Counted from the first letter of the stretch, positions 7,541 to 16,520 are shown. The stretch is DNA of 64,000 nt from UBA1724 sp963621575 (GCA_963621575.1 CAVFEH010000013.1:1-64000), one strand, 5' to 3'. Numbers and translations are program-made. Notes: generated by a model not told the origin, from the letters alone.

Positions 7541-8161
7541 ATGGCAGACGAATCCACGACCAACACCAGCGCCATCAACGTCGGCACGATCACCCTCTCG
7601 ATGTACAAGACGTCGATGGAGGATCCGTGGACGACCTCGTCCGAAAAGCTCACCGCCAATGTCTACACCGTGGACGGCGTGACCTGGGCCGACGGCAGCC
7701 TCCGCCAGCTCTCCATCGGCGAGCTCGTGATGGCCATCTGCCTCCAGCGGGCCTCCGAGCTGGAGGACAAGATCATCGAGATGATGAAGGAGATGGAGGA
7801 GACCTCCGCCCGCCTCGAAGAGCTCTCCAGCATCGAGTCCAGGGTCCTGGAGAAGCTCCAGGGAGACAACACAGCCACCTACGCCTTCACGGAGGAAGAG
7901 AAGGAGCTGCTGAAGTCTTCGGAGATCCTGAAAGACGGCCAGACATACGTCGCCCACTCCCCCGGGGACGACAACGGCATTTCGTACGACGACTTCATCA
8001 CCCAAATCGAGGCGAAGATGGACGAGAAGAACTCCTTCTCCCAGCAGTCCATGATTGAGCTGCAGTCGTACACCAACAAGCGGGACCAGAGTTACGACAT
8101 GGTCTCCAACATTCTCAAGAGCCTGCACACCACGAACCTGGGCACCGTGAACAACATCTAG
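7541..8161 (+). CDS. Tip/filament-like T3SS protein, paralogue 4
   Basis: The fourth tandem relative, 206 residues. It shares with paralogue 3 the motif Gly-Glu-Leu-Val-Met-Ala-Ile-Cys-Leu-Gln (about 64-73), followed by an acidic coiled coil (about 74-110), and with all four the C-terminal Leu-Gln-Ser-Tyr-Thr-Asn-Lys-Arg-Asp helix and Asn-Asn-Ile end. This is the copy that most resembles EspA in layout. The AGGACG ribosome site lies upstream of ATG 7541. It closes the substrate block; the next gene is a CesT-type chaperone. Confidence 0.62.
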   Translation: MADESTTNTSAINVGTITLSMYKTSMEDPWTTSSEKLTANVYTVDGVTWADGSLRQLSIGELVMAICLQRASELEDKIIEMMKEMEETSARLEELSSIESRVLEKLQGDNTATYAFTEEEKELLKSSEILKDGQTYVAHSPGDDNGISYDDFITQIEAKMDEKNSFSQQSMIELQSYTNKRDQSYDMVSNILKSLHTTNLGTVNNI

Positions 8162-8190
8162 CCCGGACCCGGGCGGAGCCCCACCCACAC

Positions 8191-8619
8191 ATGACGCAGA
8201 CCCTCGAGAGATTCCTGAAAGCCGTCGACTATCCCGACAAGGCGGACGGAGACGGCGCCTCGGCTGTCTTGTTGGTGGACGGCGCGGCGGTGCTCTGCGA
8301 GGACCGCGGTGACCGGGTCGTGCTGTCGTTTGACTTGGGCGAGGAGGCATCCGGAGCATCCCTGCCCAAGTTCGCGCAGTACGCGGCCGGGCGGATCCTG
8401 AGGGAGGAGGCGGTGCTGGCATACGGCCGGATGGGGGCGAAGGACACCTGCTTCCTCTGGCAGGACGCCCCCGCCGACGCCGCCACCGCCGAGCTGCTGC
8501 GTCTCTTCGAGACATTCATGAATTCATGCGACTGGTGGCGGGAGCGGTGCGGAGGCCGCGCCGCAGGCGGAGAGGACGCCCCGCCGTCATCGGGACGGAC
8601 AATGATGATAAGGCCGTAG
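8191..8619 (+). CDS. Class I T3SS chaperone (CesT/SycE type)
   Basis: A small acidic protein of 142 residues with the CesT fold pattern: N-terminal helix (Leu-Glu-Arg-Phe-Leu-Lys-Ala-Val), alternating strands at about 25-50, a middle helix (Leu-Pro-Lys-Phe-Ala-Gln-Tyr-Ala), further strands, then a C-terminal helix to about residue 118 (Leu-Leu-Arg-Leu-Phe-Glu-Thr-Phe). The last 20 residues are a low-complexity tail. Such dimers bind the N-terminal region of substrates and deliver them to the export ATPase. Its position between the four tip-like genes and sctC suggests one of those as client, but this is a guess. Confidence 0.75.
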   Translation: MTQTLERFLKAVDYPDKADGDGASAVLLVDGAAVLCEDRGDRVVLSFDLGEEASGASLPKFAQYAAGRILREEAVLAYGRMGAKDTCFLWQDAPADAATAELLRLFETFMNSCDWWRERCGGRAAGGEDAPPSSGRTMMIRP

Positions 8620-8632
8620 GAGAAAGCGTGTG

Positions 8633-10447
8633 ATGGAACCCTTCACCCACAACGACCGTGAACGACGCAATGGCGGCGGGGAGCATTCCCCGCGCCATTG
8701 CGTATTTGCGTTGAATGTCCTCGTATGCCTCCTGGCGTTCCTGGCGGGCGCCCTGCCGGCGGCGCAGATCCCCTGGAAGCTGGAGACCTACACCCTGGTG
8801 GCGCGCGACATGGACCTGCGAACCACCTTCGACACCTTCGCCGCCGCACAGGAGCTATCCGTTGTCATGTCGCCCTCCGTCGCCGGCGTCTTCTCCGGCA
8901 GCTTCAAGGACATCCCCTCAGGGGAATTCCTGGACCGGCTGGCCACCGCGCACAACCTGATCTGGTATTACGACGGCGCGGCGCTCTATGTCTACGGCGC
9001 CGGCGAGATCACCACCATGTTGCTGGACCTCAAGTACATGAAGGCGGCGGAGGTCCGGGCGATGATATCCGAACTGGGAGTCGAGGACTCCCGGTTCCCG
9101 CTGAAGACCACCTCCGATGACGAACTCTTGATGGTCTCCGGGCCGCCCCGCTATGTGGCGCTGGTGGCGGAGATGGTCGCCAAGGCGGACAGGCTGCGGG
9201 AAAAACGGGTGCGCACCGAGGTGGAGACCCGACTCTTCCCCCTGGCCTACACATGGGCCGACGACGTCAGTTTCCAGGCCAGCAGCCCCGAATCCAACCT
9301 GACCATCAAGGGCGTGGCCACCCTCCTGAAGGAAATCATGGATGCCTCCGACGGCGGAGCCCGCACCCGCGACGCCGCCGCGCAGGGCCAGCTCTCCGAC
9401 TTGGAGGCCGCGCAGCTCTCCGCCATCCGCCCCGTCATCCGCCCGGAGAACCGCCTGAACGCCGTGGTGGTCCGGGATGCCGTCAGCCGCATGCCCATGT
9501 ATGAGCGGGTGATCCGGCAATTGGATGTCCCCCAGAAGCTGGTGGAGATCCAGGTCACCGTGGTGGAGCTCTCCCAAAAGAACGCCCTGGACTGGCAGCT
9601 CTCCCTCTCCTACACCGGCGCCCACGGCCGCTCCGACTACGGCGTCGGCCAGAATGCCGCCAACACCTTCTCCCCCGACAGCATCGCGGGGATGGGCCTC
9701 GCAGGCGCCCTGACGCACGTCCACGCCTCCTGGGCGCTGGCCGCCTCCCTCACCGCCATGCGGGAGAAGGGCATTGCGCGGAATGTCTCCCGCACCACCC
9801 TGCTCACCGTGAACAACCTGGCCGCCGAGATGACCGACACGCAGTCCTACCACGCAAAAGTGGTGGGCACCGAGGTCGCCACCCTCCAGGAGGTCACCGC
9901 CGGCACCACCCTGCAGGTCAAACCCCGAATCCTGCCGCCCCTGGCCCCCGGTTCCCCCGAATGCGTCTGGCTCTCCCTGGAACTGGATGACGGCGGCTTC
10001 GAGTCCATCTCCGTGGACTCCATGCCCATGACCCGCTCCTCCACCCTCACCACGCAGACCGCGGTCTTCGCGGACGAATCCATCATGCTGGCCGGATATC
10101 TGCGGGACATCAAGGAGGACGCCGGATGGGGAATCCCCTATCTGCGCGACATCCCCTGGGTCGGATGGCTCTTCGGCGGAAAATCCACCCGCAAGGAGAC
10201 CGTCCAGCGGCTCTTCATCATCACGCCCCACATCGTCGACCTGAACCAGGAGACCCTCCTGCGGCTCCAGGGGACCCGCCTGCGTGACCTCTCTGTCGTG
10301 AAGGAGGCCCTCGAGGATGCCGACGAAGACGACGGGAAGAACGACGGGCAGGAGACGGAGTCCCGGGCCGTGGACGAGGCGCCCGGGGATGCCGCACAGC
10401 CCCCCGCCGAATCCGCGGCGCCCTCTCCGGAGGCGCGGGGCAAGTGA
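8633..10447 (+). CDS. sctC: T3SS outer-membrane secretin SctC
   Basis: Forms the outer-membrane ring of the injectisome. The protein has about 604 residues: a basic N-terminus and hydrophobic signal segment (about 24-43), N-domains at about 50-180 (Val-x-Met-Ser-Pro-Ser-Val-Ala-Gly pattern of the T3SS N0 domain and a following ring-building domain), an N3-type domain with Leu-Asn-Ala-Val-Val-Val-Arg-Asp near 285, and the secretin core from about 310 to 545 containing Ala-Gly-Tyr-Leu-Arg-Asp and Val-Gly-Trp-Leu-Phe-Gly. The tail is acidic. AGGAG precedes; ATG 8633 is preferred but a GTG three bases earlier is possible. No separate pilotin gene is seen here. Confidence 0.93.
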   Translation: MEPFTHNDRERRNGGGEHSPRHCVFALNVLVCLLAFLAGALPAAQIPWKLETYTLVARDMDLRTTFDTFAAAQELSVVMSPSVAGVFSGSFKDIPSGEFLDRLATAHNLIWYYDGAALYVYGAGEITTMLLDLKYMKAAEVRAMISELGVEDSRFPLKTTSDDELLMVSGPPRYVALVAEMVAKADRLREKRVRTEVETRLFPLAYTWADDVSFQASSPESNLTIKGVATLLKEIMDASDGGARTRDAAAQGQLSDLEAAQLSAIRPVIRPENRLNAVVVRDAVSRMPMYERVIRQLDVPQKLVEIQVTVVELSQKNALDWQLSLSYTGAHGRSDYGVGQNAANTFSPDSIAGMGLAGALTHVHASWALAASLTAMREKGIARNVSRTTLLTVNNLAAEMTDTQSYHAKVVGTEVATLQEVTAGTTLQVKPRILPPLAPGSPECVWLSLELDDGGFESISVDSMPMTRSSTLTTQTAVFADESIMLAGYLRDIKEDAGWGIPYLRDIPWVGWLFGGKSTRKETVQRLFIITPHIVDLNQETLLRLQGTRLRDLSVVKEALEDADEDDGKNDGQETESRAVDEAPGDAAQPPAESAAPSPEARGK

Positions 10448-11124
10448 CCGCGGCGGCCACCATCGAGAACGGCTTCGCCGGCATTGGCGCGGGCCGGTGG
10501 CTCCTGGCCCCCACCCAGCCTGTCGCATACTCCGGCGAGGTCCGCCGCATGCGCCGCAAGGGCTGGTTTGTGCGGGACCGTGGGCACCTGTCGCTGGTGG
10601 AGCTCTCCTCCTTCGTGAAGAGGCCGAAGAAAGGCGCGCCTTCGGGCGATCCCCCGAAGGATGGCGCTGTGTGGGCGAAGTGTTCCTGCGCGGGTCGCCC
10701 CTTCCTGACCCACATCCCCTGCGCGGCGGAGCTCTTCGCCGTTTCGGAGAAGGTGTTGCTGGCGCCGGCGGACTCCTGGAAGGCGGCGCTGACGGTGAAG
10801 CCGGTGCCCGTGAGCGCACGCTTCTCCTTCTGCGTCACGCAGTTTTCCTCGGAGTGGGTGGTGCTTGCCACCCGCTCCCGCACCATCCGACTCGTCCTGG
10901 CCGAGGGCGAGACCGTCTCCGCGCGTCCGGAAGCGGTGGTTGCCTGGACCACGAAAATGCCCACGGGCTTCTGCCCGCGGCTTTCCCTGTGGGACCTGCT
11001 CCTGCCCCGGGGCCCCGCGCAGATGGCGCTCACCTTCTACGGCCCCGGCGTCGTCTGGATTGAGGGCGCCGCCGACCGGCGGTCAGAGCTCCTGCCAGGA
11101 AGGAGGCCCCGCAATGCCTTTTGA
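10444..11124 (+). CDS. AIM24-like protein in the T3SS array
   Basis: A 226-residue protein that starts with GTG overlapping the sctC stop by four bases, so it is translationally coupled. Its second half (about 145-212) has the pattern of the AIM24/DUF124 family: an Arg-Pro-Glu-Ala-Val-Val-Ala-Trp strand and the motif Phe-Tyr-Gly-Pro-Gly-Val-Val-Trp-Ile. The first half is beta-rich and ends with Ala-Glu-Leu-Phe-Ala-Val near residue 100. No signal peptide or membrane segment. AIM24 proteins are not a known part of the canonical injectisome. Its end overlaps the start of sctW by 11 bases, tying it to the array. Function unknown. Confidence 0.65.
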   Translation: MTAAATIENGFAGIGAGRWLLAPTQPVAYSGEVRRMRRKGWFVRDRGHLSLVELSSFVKRPKKGAPSGDPPKDGAVWAKCSCAGRPFLTHIPCAAELFAVSEKVLLAPADSWKAALTVKPVPVSARFSFCVTQFSSEWVVLATRSRTIRLVLAEGETVSARPEAVVAWTTKMPTGFCPRLSLWDLLLPRGPAQMALTFYGPGVVWIEGAADRRSELLPGRRPRNAF

Positions 11125-12274
11125 CGCGGCGCAAATCCTCCGGCACGCATACGTCTCCGGCAACTCCGACGCCATGGCGGCGGGGCTCTCCGAGCTGCAC
11201 CGCGCCCAGGCCGCGAATATCCAGCGGGGCGAATTGATGGGGACCTCCTGCGTCGTCGAAAACGACCCCGTGGCGGAGCTCATGGACTCCATGGAGGAGC
11301 TCTCCTTCCAGTTCGAAGAACAGGAGGCCAAGCGCGTGCGGGACCGGAAACTCGGCGAAATGCAGGGTCCCCGCTCCGAGCTGGCGAAGGCCGTCGAGAC
11401 CTGGACCTCCATGATGCCGGACCTCCCCGGCCGCGAATTCGTCGCCCGCATGATGCGGTACCTGCGCGCGGCCTTCGCCAACGGCACGCCCCCCAACGCG
11501 GCGGAGCTCATGCGGGAGCTCTCCCGGGGTTCCACGGACCCCAGCCACCAGTTCGCCCTGCTGGACATCATGGAGCAGGCCTGCGGCGCCGGCGAGGACG
11601 AGATGCTGGCGCTGGTCCGCCAGGCCAAGGTCCGTCTTGCGGAAGCGAAGGGCCCCGAGATCCGGGTGGGCATCAACCTGGCCTCCGAGATCAACGCCCG
11701 CGCCACGACCCCCGAGGAGATGGGCGGCCTCCGCGACATGTACCGCTCCCAGGTGGTGGGCTTCACCACGCCGCAGGACTGCTTCCGCGCCCTCCTGGCG
11801 CAACGCGGCGCCGAAGGCCTCAAGGACGCCATCAATTTCCTCATCGCCGGCTGCGGCACCGACCTGAAAGCCCCCGCGCCCTCCCTGGACCCCGCAGTCC
11901 TGGGACGCATCCTCACAGACCTGCAGTGCGTGCAGGTCCTCCAGACCGTCCTGGAATCCCTCGCCGCCCTGGGACTCCGCATGGGACGGCAGTTCGGGGA
12001 CCCCTGCCGGCTCTCCGGAGAGCAAATGGCCGGACGCGTCCTGGAATTCACAGAACAACCCTTTGTCGCCTCCCCGGCCGTCGCCGCCTTTGTCGGCGAG
12101 TGCGGAATGGCGAAGCTTCTTGCACAGATGGACTTCACCCGCGAACTCACCGGACTCTTCCGAAAACTCTCGCCGAGGCTCTTCGCCAAAGAGGGCGACC
12201 GCCAGCGGCTCGTGGATGCGGCCCAGGAACACCTGGACGACCTGGTCGCCAGGGAAGAGGGAGGGCGGCAATGA
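11114..12274 (+). CDS. sctW: T3SS gatekeeper SctW (YopN-TyeA / CopN / MxiC family)
   Basis: Controls the order of secretion by blocking effector release until host contact. The 386-residue protein has an unstructured Ala-rich N-terminus with a likely secretion signal, an acidic helical domain (about 50-240) typical of HrpJ/YopN, and a C-terminal part (about 280-375) that corresponds to TyeA, so the two are fused as in CopN, MxiC and InvE. AGGAAGGAGG lies upstream of ATG 11114. The downstream SycN-like chaperone gene starts at its stop (ATGA overlap), as in the yopN-tyeA-sycN group. Confidence 0.85.
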   Translation: MPFDAAQILRHAYVSGNSDAMAAGLSELHRAQAANIQRGELMGTSCVVENDPVAELMDSMEELSFQFEEQEAKRVRDRKLGEMQGPRSELAKAVETWTSMMPDLPGREFVARMMRYLRAAFANGTPPNAAELMRELSRGSTDPSHQFALLDIMEQACGAGEDEMLALVRQAKVRLAEAKGPEIRVGINLASEINARATTPEEMGGLRDMYRSQVVGFTTPQDCFRALLAQRGAEGLKDAINFLIAGCGTDLKAPAPSLDPAVLGRILTDLQCVQVLQTVLESLAALGLRMGRQFGDPCRLSGEQMAGRVLEFTEQPFVASPAVAAFVGECGMAKLLAQMDFTRELTGLFRKLSPRLFAKEGDRQRLVDAAQEHLDDLVAREEGGRQ

Positions 12275-12648
12275 CCCCCGCGCCCTCCTGGATCGAATCC
12301 GCGGTGTCCCAATTCGGGCAATCCGCCGGCCTGGACAACCTCGCCTTGCAGAATGGCGTGGCGGCATTGCGCTTCGACGACGGCGCCTCCCTGCGCCTGG
12401 AATACCATGACGGCGAACTCGCCATCGCCGTCTGCGCCCCCGCGGGGAATCCCAGGCGGCTCCTGGCGCTGGCCCATCCCGACAACCGCCTGCCCTTCCG
12501 CGTGCGCACCGGCATTCTCCCGCGCACCGGCGACGCGGTGCTGGCAATCCGCCTGCCGGAGCGCGAGGTCACCCTCGTGAAACTCAACGCGGCCTTCACC
12601 CTGTTGTGGCGGCTCGCCCAGGAAGCAGGAGGTGCGCAATGGGCCTAG
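12271..12648 (+). CDS. SycN-like / class I chaperone of the gatekeeper
   Basis: A 125-residue protein with the CesT/SycN chaperone pattern: N-terminal helix (Trp-Ile-Glu-Ser-Ala-Val-Ser-Gln-Phe-Gly), strands including Ala-Leu-Arg-Phe-Asp-Asp-Gly and Leu-Arg-Leu-Glu-Tyr-His-Asp-Gly, and a C-terminal helix with Leu-Leu-Trp-Arg-Leu. In Yersinia the order is yopN, tyeA, sycN, yscX, yscY, yscV; here sctW, this gene, sctX, sctV. Both stop-start junctions overlap. Assignment as a gatekeeper chaperone therefore rests on fold and synteny. Confidence 0.7.
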   Translation: MTPAPSWIESAVSQFGQSAGLDNLALQNGVAALRFDDGASLRLEYHDGELAIAVCAPAGNPRRLLALAHPDNRLPFRVRTGILPRTGDAVLAIRLPEREVTLVKLNAAFTLLWRLAQEAGGAQWA

Positions 12649-13025
12649 GCGTCTCCCGGACCACGGATGCCATCCGCTTTGACGTGGGCATCGGCCGCGC
12701 CGGCTACGCGGATGTCATCGAGGCCCCCTACGCAGGCGAGGCCCAGAAGACGCTGCTGCCCGGCACCACCACGGTCTCCCAGGCCGTGGACGCGCTCTTC
12801 CCAACGGACTCCGGCGTCGCCGGCGAAATCCTGGCCGCCCTGGTGGCCGCCAACCCCGCCGCCCTGCGCACCGGCGCCGGATTCCACGACGCCGCCGGAC
12901 GCGCCCTGCGCTCCCTGCGCGGCCGGAAGACCCCCGCCGCCGACCGCGCGGCCGACGAAATTGAAAGGCTCCTTGCGGACGCCGACCTGCTCGAGCGCTG
13001 CCGCCTGACCCTGCTAGACACATGA
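12639..13025 (+). CDS. sctX: T3SS export component SctX (YscX-like)
   Basis: A 128-residue protein. The C-terminal half aligns by eye with YscX: Gly-x-Gly-Phe-His-Asp-Ala-Ala near residue 85, then a helix ending Ala-Asp-Leu-Leu-Glu-Arg-Cys-Arg-Leu-Thr-Leu-Leu at the C-terminus; a Leu-Phe-Pro-Thr segment near 55 matches the YscX Leu-Tyr-Pro-Thr. YscX is a small early substrate that, with YscY, binds the export gate SctV; here its stop overlaps the sctV start. The cognate YscY-like gene is displaced to 18280. SctX is confined to Ysc-type systems, which helps classify this one. Confidence 0.7.
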   Translation: MGLGVSRTTDAIRFDVGIGRAGYADVIEAPYAGEAQKTLLPGTTTVSQAVDALFPTDSGVAGEILAALVAANPAALRTGAGFHDAAGRALRSLRGRKTPAADRAADEIERLLADADLLERCRLTLLDT

Positions 13026-15115
13026 AGAACGGCTCACTCGCAAACTTCTCCAATCTCTTCTCGAGGTTTGGCGACCTCGTCCTGGCCTTCCTGGTCGTCT
13101 GCATCATCGGGCTGCTCATCATCCCGCTGCCGACGCCCATGGTGGATCTGCTGATCGCCACCAACATCACCATCTCCACCGTGATGCTGATGCTCTCCCT
13201 CTACCTCCCCAGGGCGCTGGCGTTCTCCACCTTCCCCTCGATGCTCCTCTTCACCACCCTCTTCCGGCTGGCCCTGAACGTCACCACCACCCGGCTGATC
13301 CTCCTGAAGGCCGACGCGGGCGAAATCATCCAGACCTTCGGAAACTTCGTGGTGGGGGGAAACTTCGTGGTGGGCGCCGTCATCTTCCTCATCATCACCA
13401 TCGTCCAGTTCGTGGTCATCGCCAAGGGCGCCGAGCGCGTCTCCGAGGTGGCCGCCCGCTTCACCCTGGACGCCATGCCCGGCAAGCAGATGTCCATTGA
13501 CGCCGACATGCGCGCCGGCGCCATCGACCAGGAGACCGCACGGCAGCGCCGCAACGAACTCGCCAAGGAATCCCAGCTCTACGGCGCCATGGACGGCGCC
13601 ATGAAGTTCGTCAAGGGCGACGCCATCGCCGGACTCATCATGACCTTCATCAACATCGTGGGAGGCATCTGCATCGGCGTCTTCATGAACGGCAAGGAGG
13701 TCGGATGGGCCCTCACCAAATACGGCATCCTCACCGTCGGCGACGGACTGACCGCACAGATCCCCGCCCTGCTGGTCTCCATCACCGCCGGCGTCATCGT
13801 CACACGCGTCGGAGACGTGGACAACAAGCCCCTGGGACAGGACATCGTCAACCAGTTCTTCGCCCAGCCAAAGGCCATCTTCCTGGGCGCCGTCATGCTG
13901 GTGTGCATCGGGCTGATCCCCGGATTTCCGAAGCTCCAGATCTTCGGACTGGCCGCCTTCGTGGCGCTCATCGCGTTCTCCCTGGTGGCAAAGACGAGGA
14001 TCGACGCCGAGCGCGCCGCCCGCTCCGAGGATCCGCTGGCCGCCGCCGCGCCCTCCCAGGGCTCCGGCTCCGCGGCGAAGAGGAAGGAAGGCGACGACTT
14101 CTCCATGGTCACCCCCCTCACCGTGGACATCGACGCCGACATCCGCGGGGCGCTCACCTACGAGGCCCTCAACGAGCAGATCATGTCCGTCCGCCGCGCC
14201 CTCTACCACGACCTGGGCGTGCCCTTCCCCGGCATCAACCTCTCCCTGGATCCCGCCCTCCATGAGGGAAGATACCGGATTCTGGTGAACGAAGTGCCGG
14301 TCTCCGAGGGCGTGCTGCGCAAGGGCTGCGTCTTCGCCATGGAGGAATCGGAGAACCTGACAGCCACGGGCATCGCCTTCGAGGGGGGGAAGCCCTTCCT
14401 GGCGGGCCACGACACCTGCTGGGTGAAGGAGGAGGACAAGCCGAAGCTGGAGGAATCCGGCATCCGCTTCTTGGATCTCGGCGGCGTCCTGGCGTACCAC
14501 CTCTCCGGCGTCCTGCGCCGCTACGCACACGAGTTCCTCTCCCTCCAGGAGACCCGGATCCTCTTCGACCACATGGAGAAGGAGGCTCCGGAGCTGGTGA
14601 AGGAGGTCCAGCGCGTGCTGCCCATGCAGAAGATCACCGACGTCCTCCAGCGGCTGGTCCAGGAGGGCGTCTCGATCCGGGACCTCAAGCGCATCACCCA
14701 GACCCTCATCGAGTGGGGCCAGCGGGAGAAGGACTCCGTCCTCCTGGTGGAATACGTCCGCTCCGCCCTATCCCGCTACATCTCCTACAAATTCTCCGGC
14801 GGACAGAACATCATCGCCGCGTATCTGCTGGACCCCTCCCTGGAGGAGCTCATCCGCAAAAGCGTGCGGCAGACCTCCGGCGGCTCCTACCTGGCCATGG
14901 ACCCCGCCACCGTCCGCTCCATCATCGCCGTCGTCAAGCGCACCATCGGCGACCTGGCGAAGATCCCGCAGAAGCCGGTGGTCATCGTCTCCGTCGACAT
15001 CCGCCGCTACTTCCGCCGGATGATCGAAAAAGACTACTACGAACTGCCCGTACTCTCCTTCCAGGAGCTGAGCGCGGAAATCAACATCCAGCCCCTGGGG
15101 AGGCTTAAGCTGTGA
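13022..15115 (+). CDS. sctV: T3SS export gate SctV (LcrD/InvA, FHIPEP family)
   Basis: Large inner-membrane export gate (697 residues) that forms the cytoplasmic nonameric ring. Eight hydrophobic segments lie within residues 1-325, with the FHIPEP signature Arg-Phe-Thr-Leu-Asp-Ala-Met-Pro-Gly-Lys-Gln-Met at about 148-159. A linker with Ala/Ser/Gly and basic residues (about 335-358) leads to the cytoplasmic domain (about 360-697). The length is typical. ATG overlaps the TGA of sctX, so the two are co-translated; the stop overlaps the GTG start of sctD. Confidence 0.97.
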   Translation: MKNGSLANFSNLFSRFGDLVLAFLVVCIIGLLIIPLPTPMVDLLIATNITISTVMLMLSLYLPRALAFSTFPSMLLFTTLFRLALNVTTTRLILLKADAGEIIQTFGNFVVGGNFVVGAVIFLIITIVQFVVIAKGAERVSEVAARFTLDAMPGKQMSIDADMRAGAIDQETARQRRNELAKESQLYGAMDGAMKFVKGDAIAGLIMTFINIVGGICIGVFMNGKEVGWALTKYGILTVGDGLTAQIPALLVSITAGVIVTRVGDVDNKPLGQDIVNQFFAQPKAIFLGAVMLVCIGLIPGFPKLQIFGLAAFVALIAFSLVAKTRIDAERAARSEDPLAAAAPSQGSGSAAKRKEGDDFSMVTPLTVDIDADIRGALTYEALNEQIMSVRRALYHDLGVPFPGINLSLDPALHEGRYRILVNEVPVSEGVLRKGCVFAMEESENLTATGIAFEGGKPFLAGHDTCWVKEEDKPKLEESGIRFLDLGGVLAYHLSGVLRRYAHEFLSLQETRILFDHMEKEAPELVKEVQRVLPMQKITDVLQRLVQEGVSIRDLKRITQTLIEWGQREKDSVLLVEYVRSALSRYISYKFSGGQNIIAAYLLDPSLEELIRKSVRQTSGGSYLAMDPATVRSIIAVVKRTIGDLAKIPQKPVVIVSVDIRRYFRRMIEKDYYELPVLSFQELSAEINIQPLGRLKL

Positions 15116-16272
15116 ACCTGCTCCTCAAAATCATCGAAGGCCCCAACAAGGGCGCCGAGGCCGCCCTCGTGGAAGGCGTCCCCGTCACCCTGGGGAAGGA
15201 CGACGACTGCGACATCGTCCTTGCCGACGCCACCATGCCCGGCAAGACCACCGTCACCGCCACGGCGGACGGCGTGTCCCTGGACGGAGCCCCCCTGCCC
15301 CTCCTCCGCGTGAAGACCCTGGGCGCCACCTCCCTGGCCGTGGGACCCGCCGACGAACCCTGGGGGCCCCTCGTCTGGGAGGCCGCCGAGCCCTCCCCCC
15401 GTCCCGAGGCCGCGCCTGCCGCAGGGAAGGACCCGGAACCCTCCGCCGCGGAGGCGAAGGAGGAGGACGGGAAGGAGGACGAGGAGAAGGAAAAAGAGGG
15501 CGGCCATGGCTGCCTCTCCCTCCTCATCCTCCTGCTGATTGCCCTGGCCATACTGGGATGGTGGATGCGGGACGACATCAAGCGGGAGTACGCGCGGATG
15601 GCGGGACGCGGAAACACCCGCCCGACAGCGCAGAAGGCCCCTCTCTTCGGCGGAGCCACCCTTCCGGAGGTGGCCTCGAAATACCACCTGAAGCTGGAGG
15701 GAAACACCCTCTCCGGGAATCTCGCCACCCGCGGCGAACGGCTCGCCGCCACGGCGGAAGCCTATTCCGCCATGCCGGGCGCGGAGCTGGACCTCTCCGA
15801 TGACGAATCCTTCCACGCCGCGGCCGCCGACGCCCTCTTCGTCCTGACCGAGGGCGCCCTGGGGGTCTCCGAAGCAAAGGACCGCGTGCTGAAACTCTCC
15901 GGCGCCTCGGCCTCCCCCGAGGAGCTGCATGCGGTCCTGCGCGCACTGGCCGTGGAACTCCCCAAGATGCGCGAGGTGGATGCCTCCAATGTCCGCTTCA
16001 CCGCCGGCACCCCCGCGCCCCTCACCGCAACGGAGCCTGCGGACCCCGCCCCCGCCGCGGGCTACAGGAACCGGCGGACAGGCGCCGCCACCCCCGCGGT
16101 GGCGCTCCCCGTCTGCGGCATCCTCACAAAGCCCTACCCCTGCCTGGTCCTGCGGGACGGACGGCGCGTCTTCGAGGGCGCGGAATTCCACGGCGCCACC
16201 GTCGTGCGGATCGACGCCGACTCCGTGACGTTGTCGGACGCGGCGGGCAAGGAGTTCACATGGAAGCCGTGA
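15112..16272 (+). CDS. sctD: T3SS inner-membrane ring protein SctD
   Basis: Outer member of the inner-membrane ring. The 386-residue protein has a cytoplasmic FHA-like domain (about 1-92; Gly-Pro-Asn-Lys-Gly-Ala-Glu start and Gly-Lys-Asp-Asp-Asp-Cys-Asp-Ile strand), an acidic Ala/Glu/Lys linker (about 95-130), one membrane segment (about 134-149) followed by Trp-Trp, and a periplasmic part to the end with ring-building-like folds. This is the YscD layout. The start is GTG 15112 with GGGGAGG upstream, overlapping the sctV stop. Confidence 0.85.
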   Translation: MNLLLKIIEGPNKGAEAALVEGVPVTLGKDDDCDIVLADATMPGKTTVTATADGVSLDGAPLPLLRVKTLGATSLAVGPADEPWGPLVWEAAEPSPRPEAAPAAGKDPEPSAAEAKEEDGKEDEEKEKEGGHGCLSLLILLLIALAILGWWMRDDIKREYARMAGRGNTRPTAQKAPLFGGATLPEVASKYHLKLEGNTLSGNLATRGERLAATAEAYSAMPGAELDLSDDESFHAAAADALFVLTEGALGVSEAKDRVLKLSGASASPEELHAVLRALAVELPKMREVDASNVRFTAGTPAPLTATEPADPAPAAGYRNRRTGAATPAVALPVCGILTKPYPCLVLRDGRRVFEGAEFHGATVVRIDADSVTLSDAAGKEFTWKP

Positions 16273-16520
16273 ACCAGGAGCCCGTCATGCTCCTGGACCT
16301 CGAGCGGGAGCTGGCCGGTCCCGGCCGCCAGGACGCCCTGGTGCGCCACGACGCGGTCCTCGCGCACCTGGGGTCCCGCCTGGACGCCGCCCTGGATGCA
16401 GGCGCCGCGCCCGGGGAATTCCAGCGCATGTCGGAATTAAAGGAGGCCAACATCGTGGCCCGGAAGATCCTGCGTCTCACCGCCGGGGCCGGCGGACAGG
16501 CGCGTCGAATGCAGCCGTAA
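16260..16520 (+). CDS. YscE-like needle cochaperone
   Basis: An 86-residue helical protein. Residues 12-76 follow the YscE pattern: Leu-Asp-Leu-Glu-Arg-Glu-Leu, a second helix with Leu-Gly-Ser-Arg-Leu-Asp-Ala-Ala-Leu, Phe-Gln-Arg-Met-Ser-Glu-Leu-Lys-Glu-Ala, then Ile-Leu-Arg-Leu. With YscG it would bind the needle monomer and prevent premature polymerisation. It lies between sctD and sctF exactly as yscE lies between yscD and yscF, and overlaps the sctD end by 13 bases. No SctE symbol is used because unified naming gives that to the translocator. Confidence 0.7.
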   Translation: MEAVNQEPVMLLDLERELAGPGRQDALVRHDAVLAHLGSRLDAALDAGAAPGEFQRMSELKEANIVARKILRLTAGAGGQARRMQP

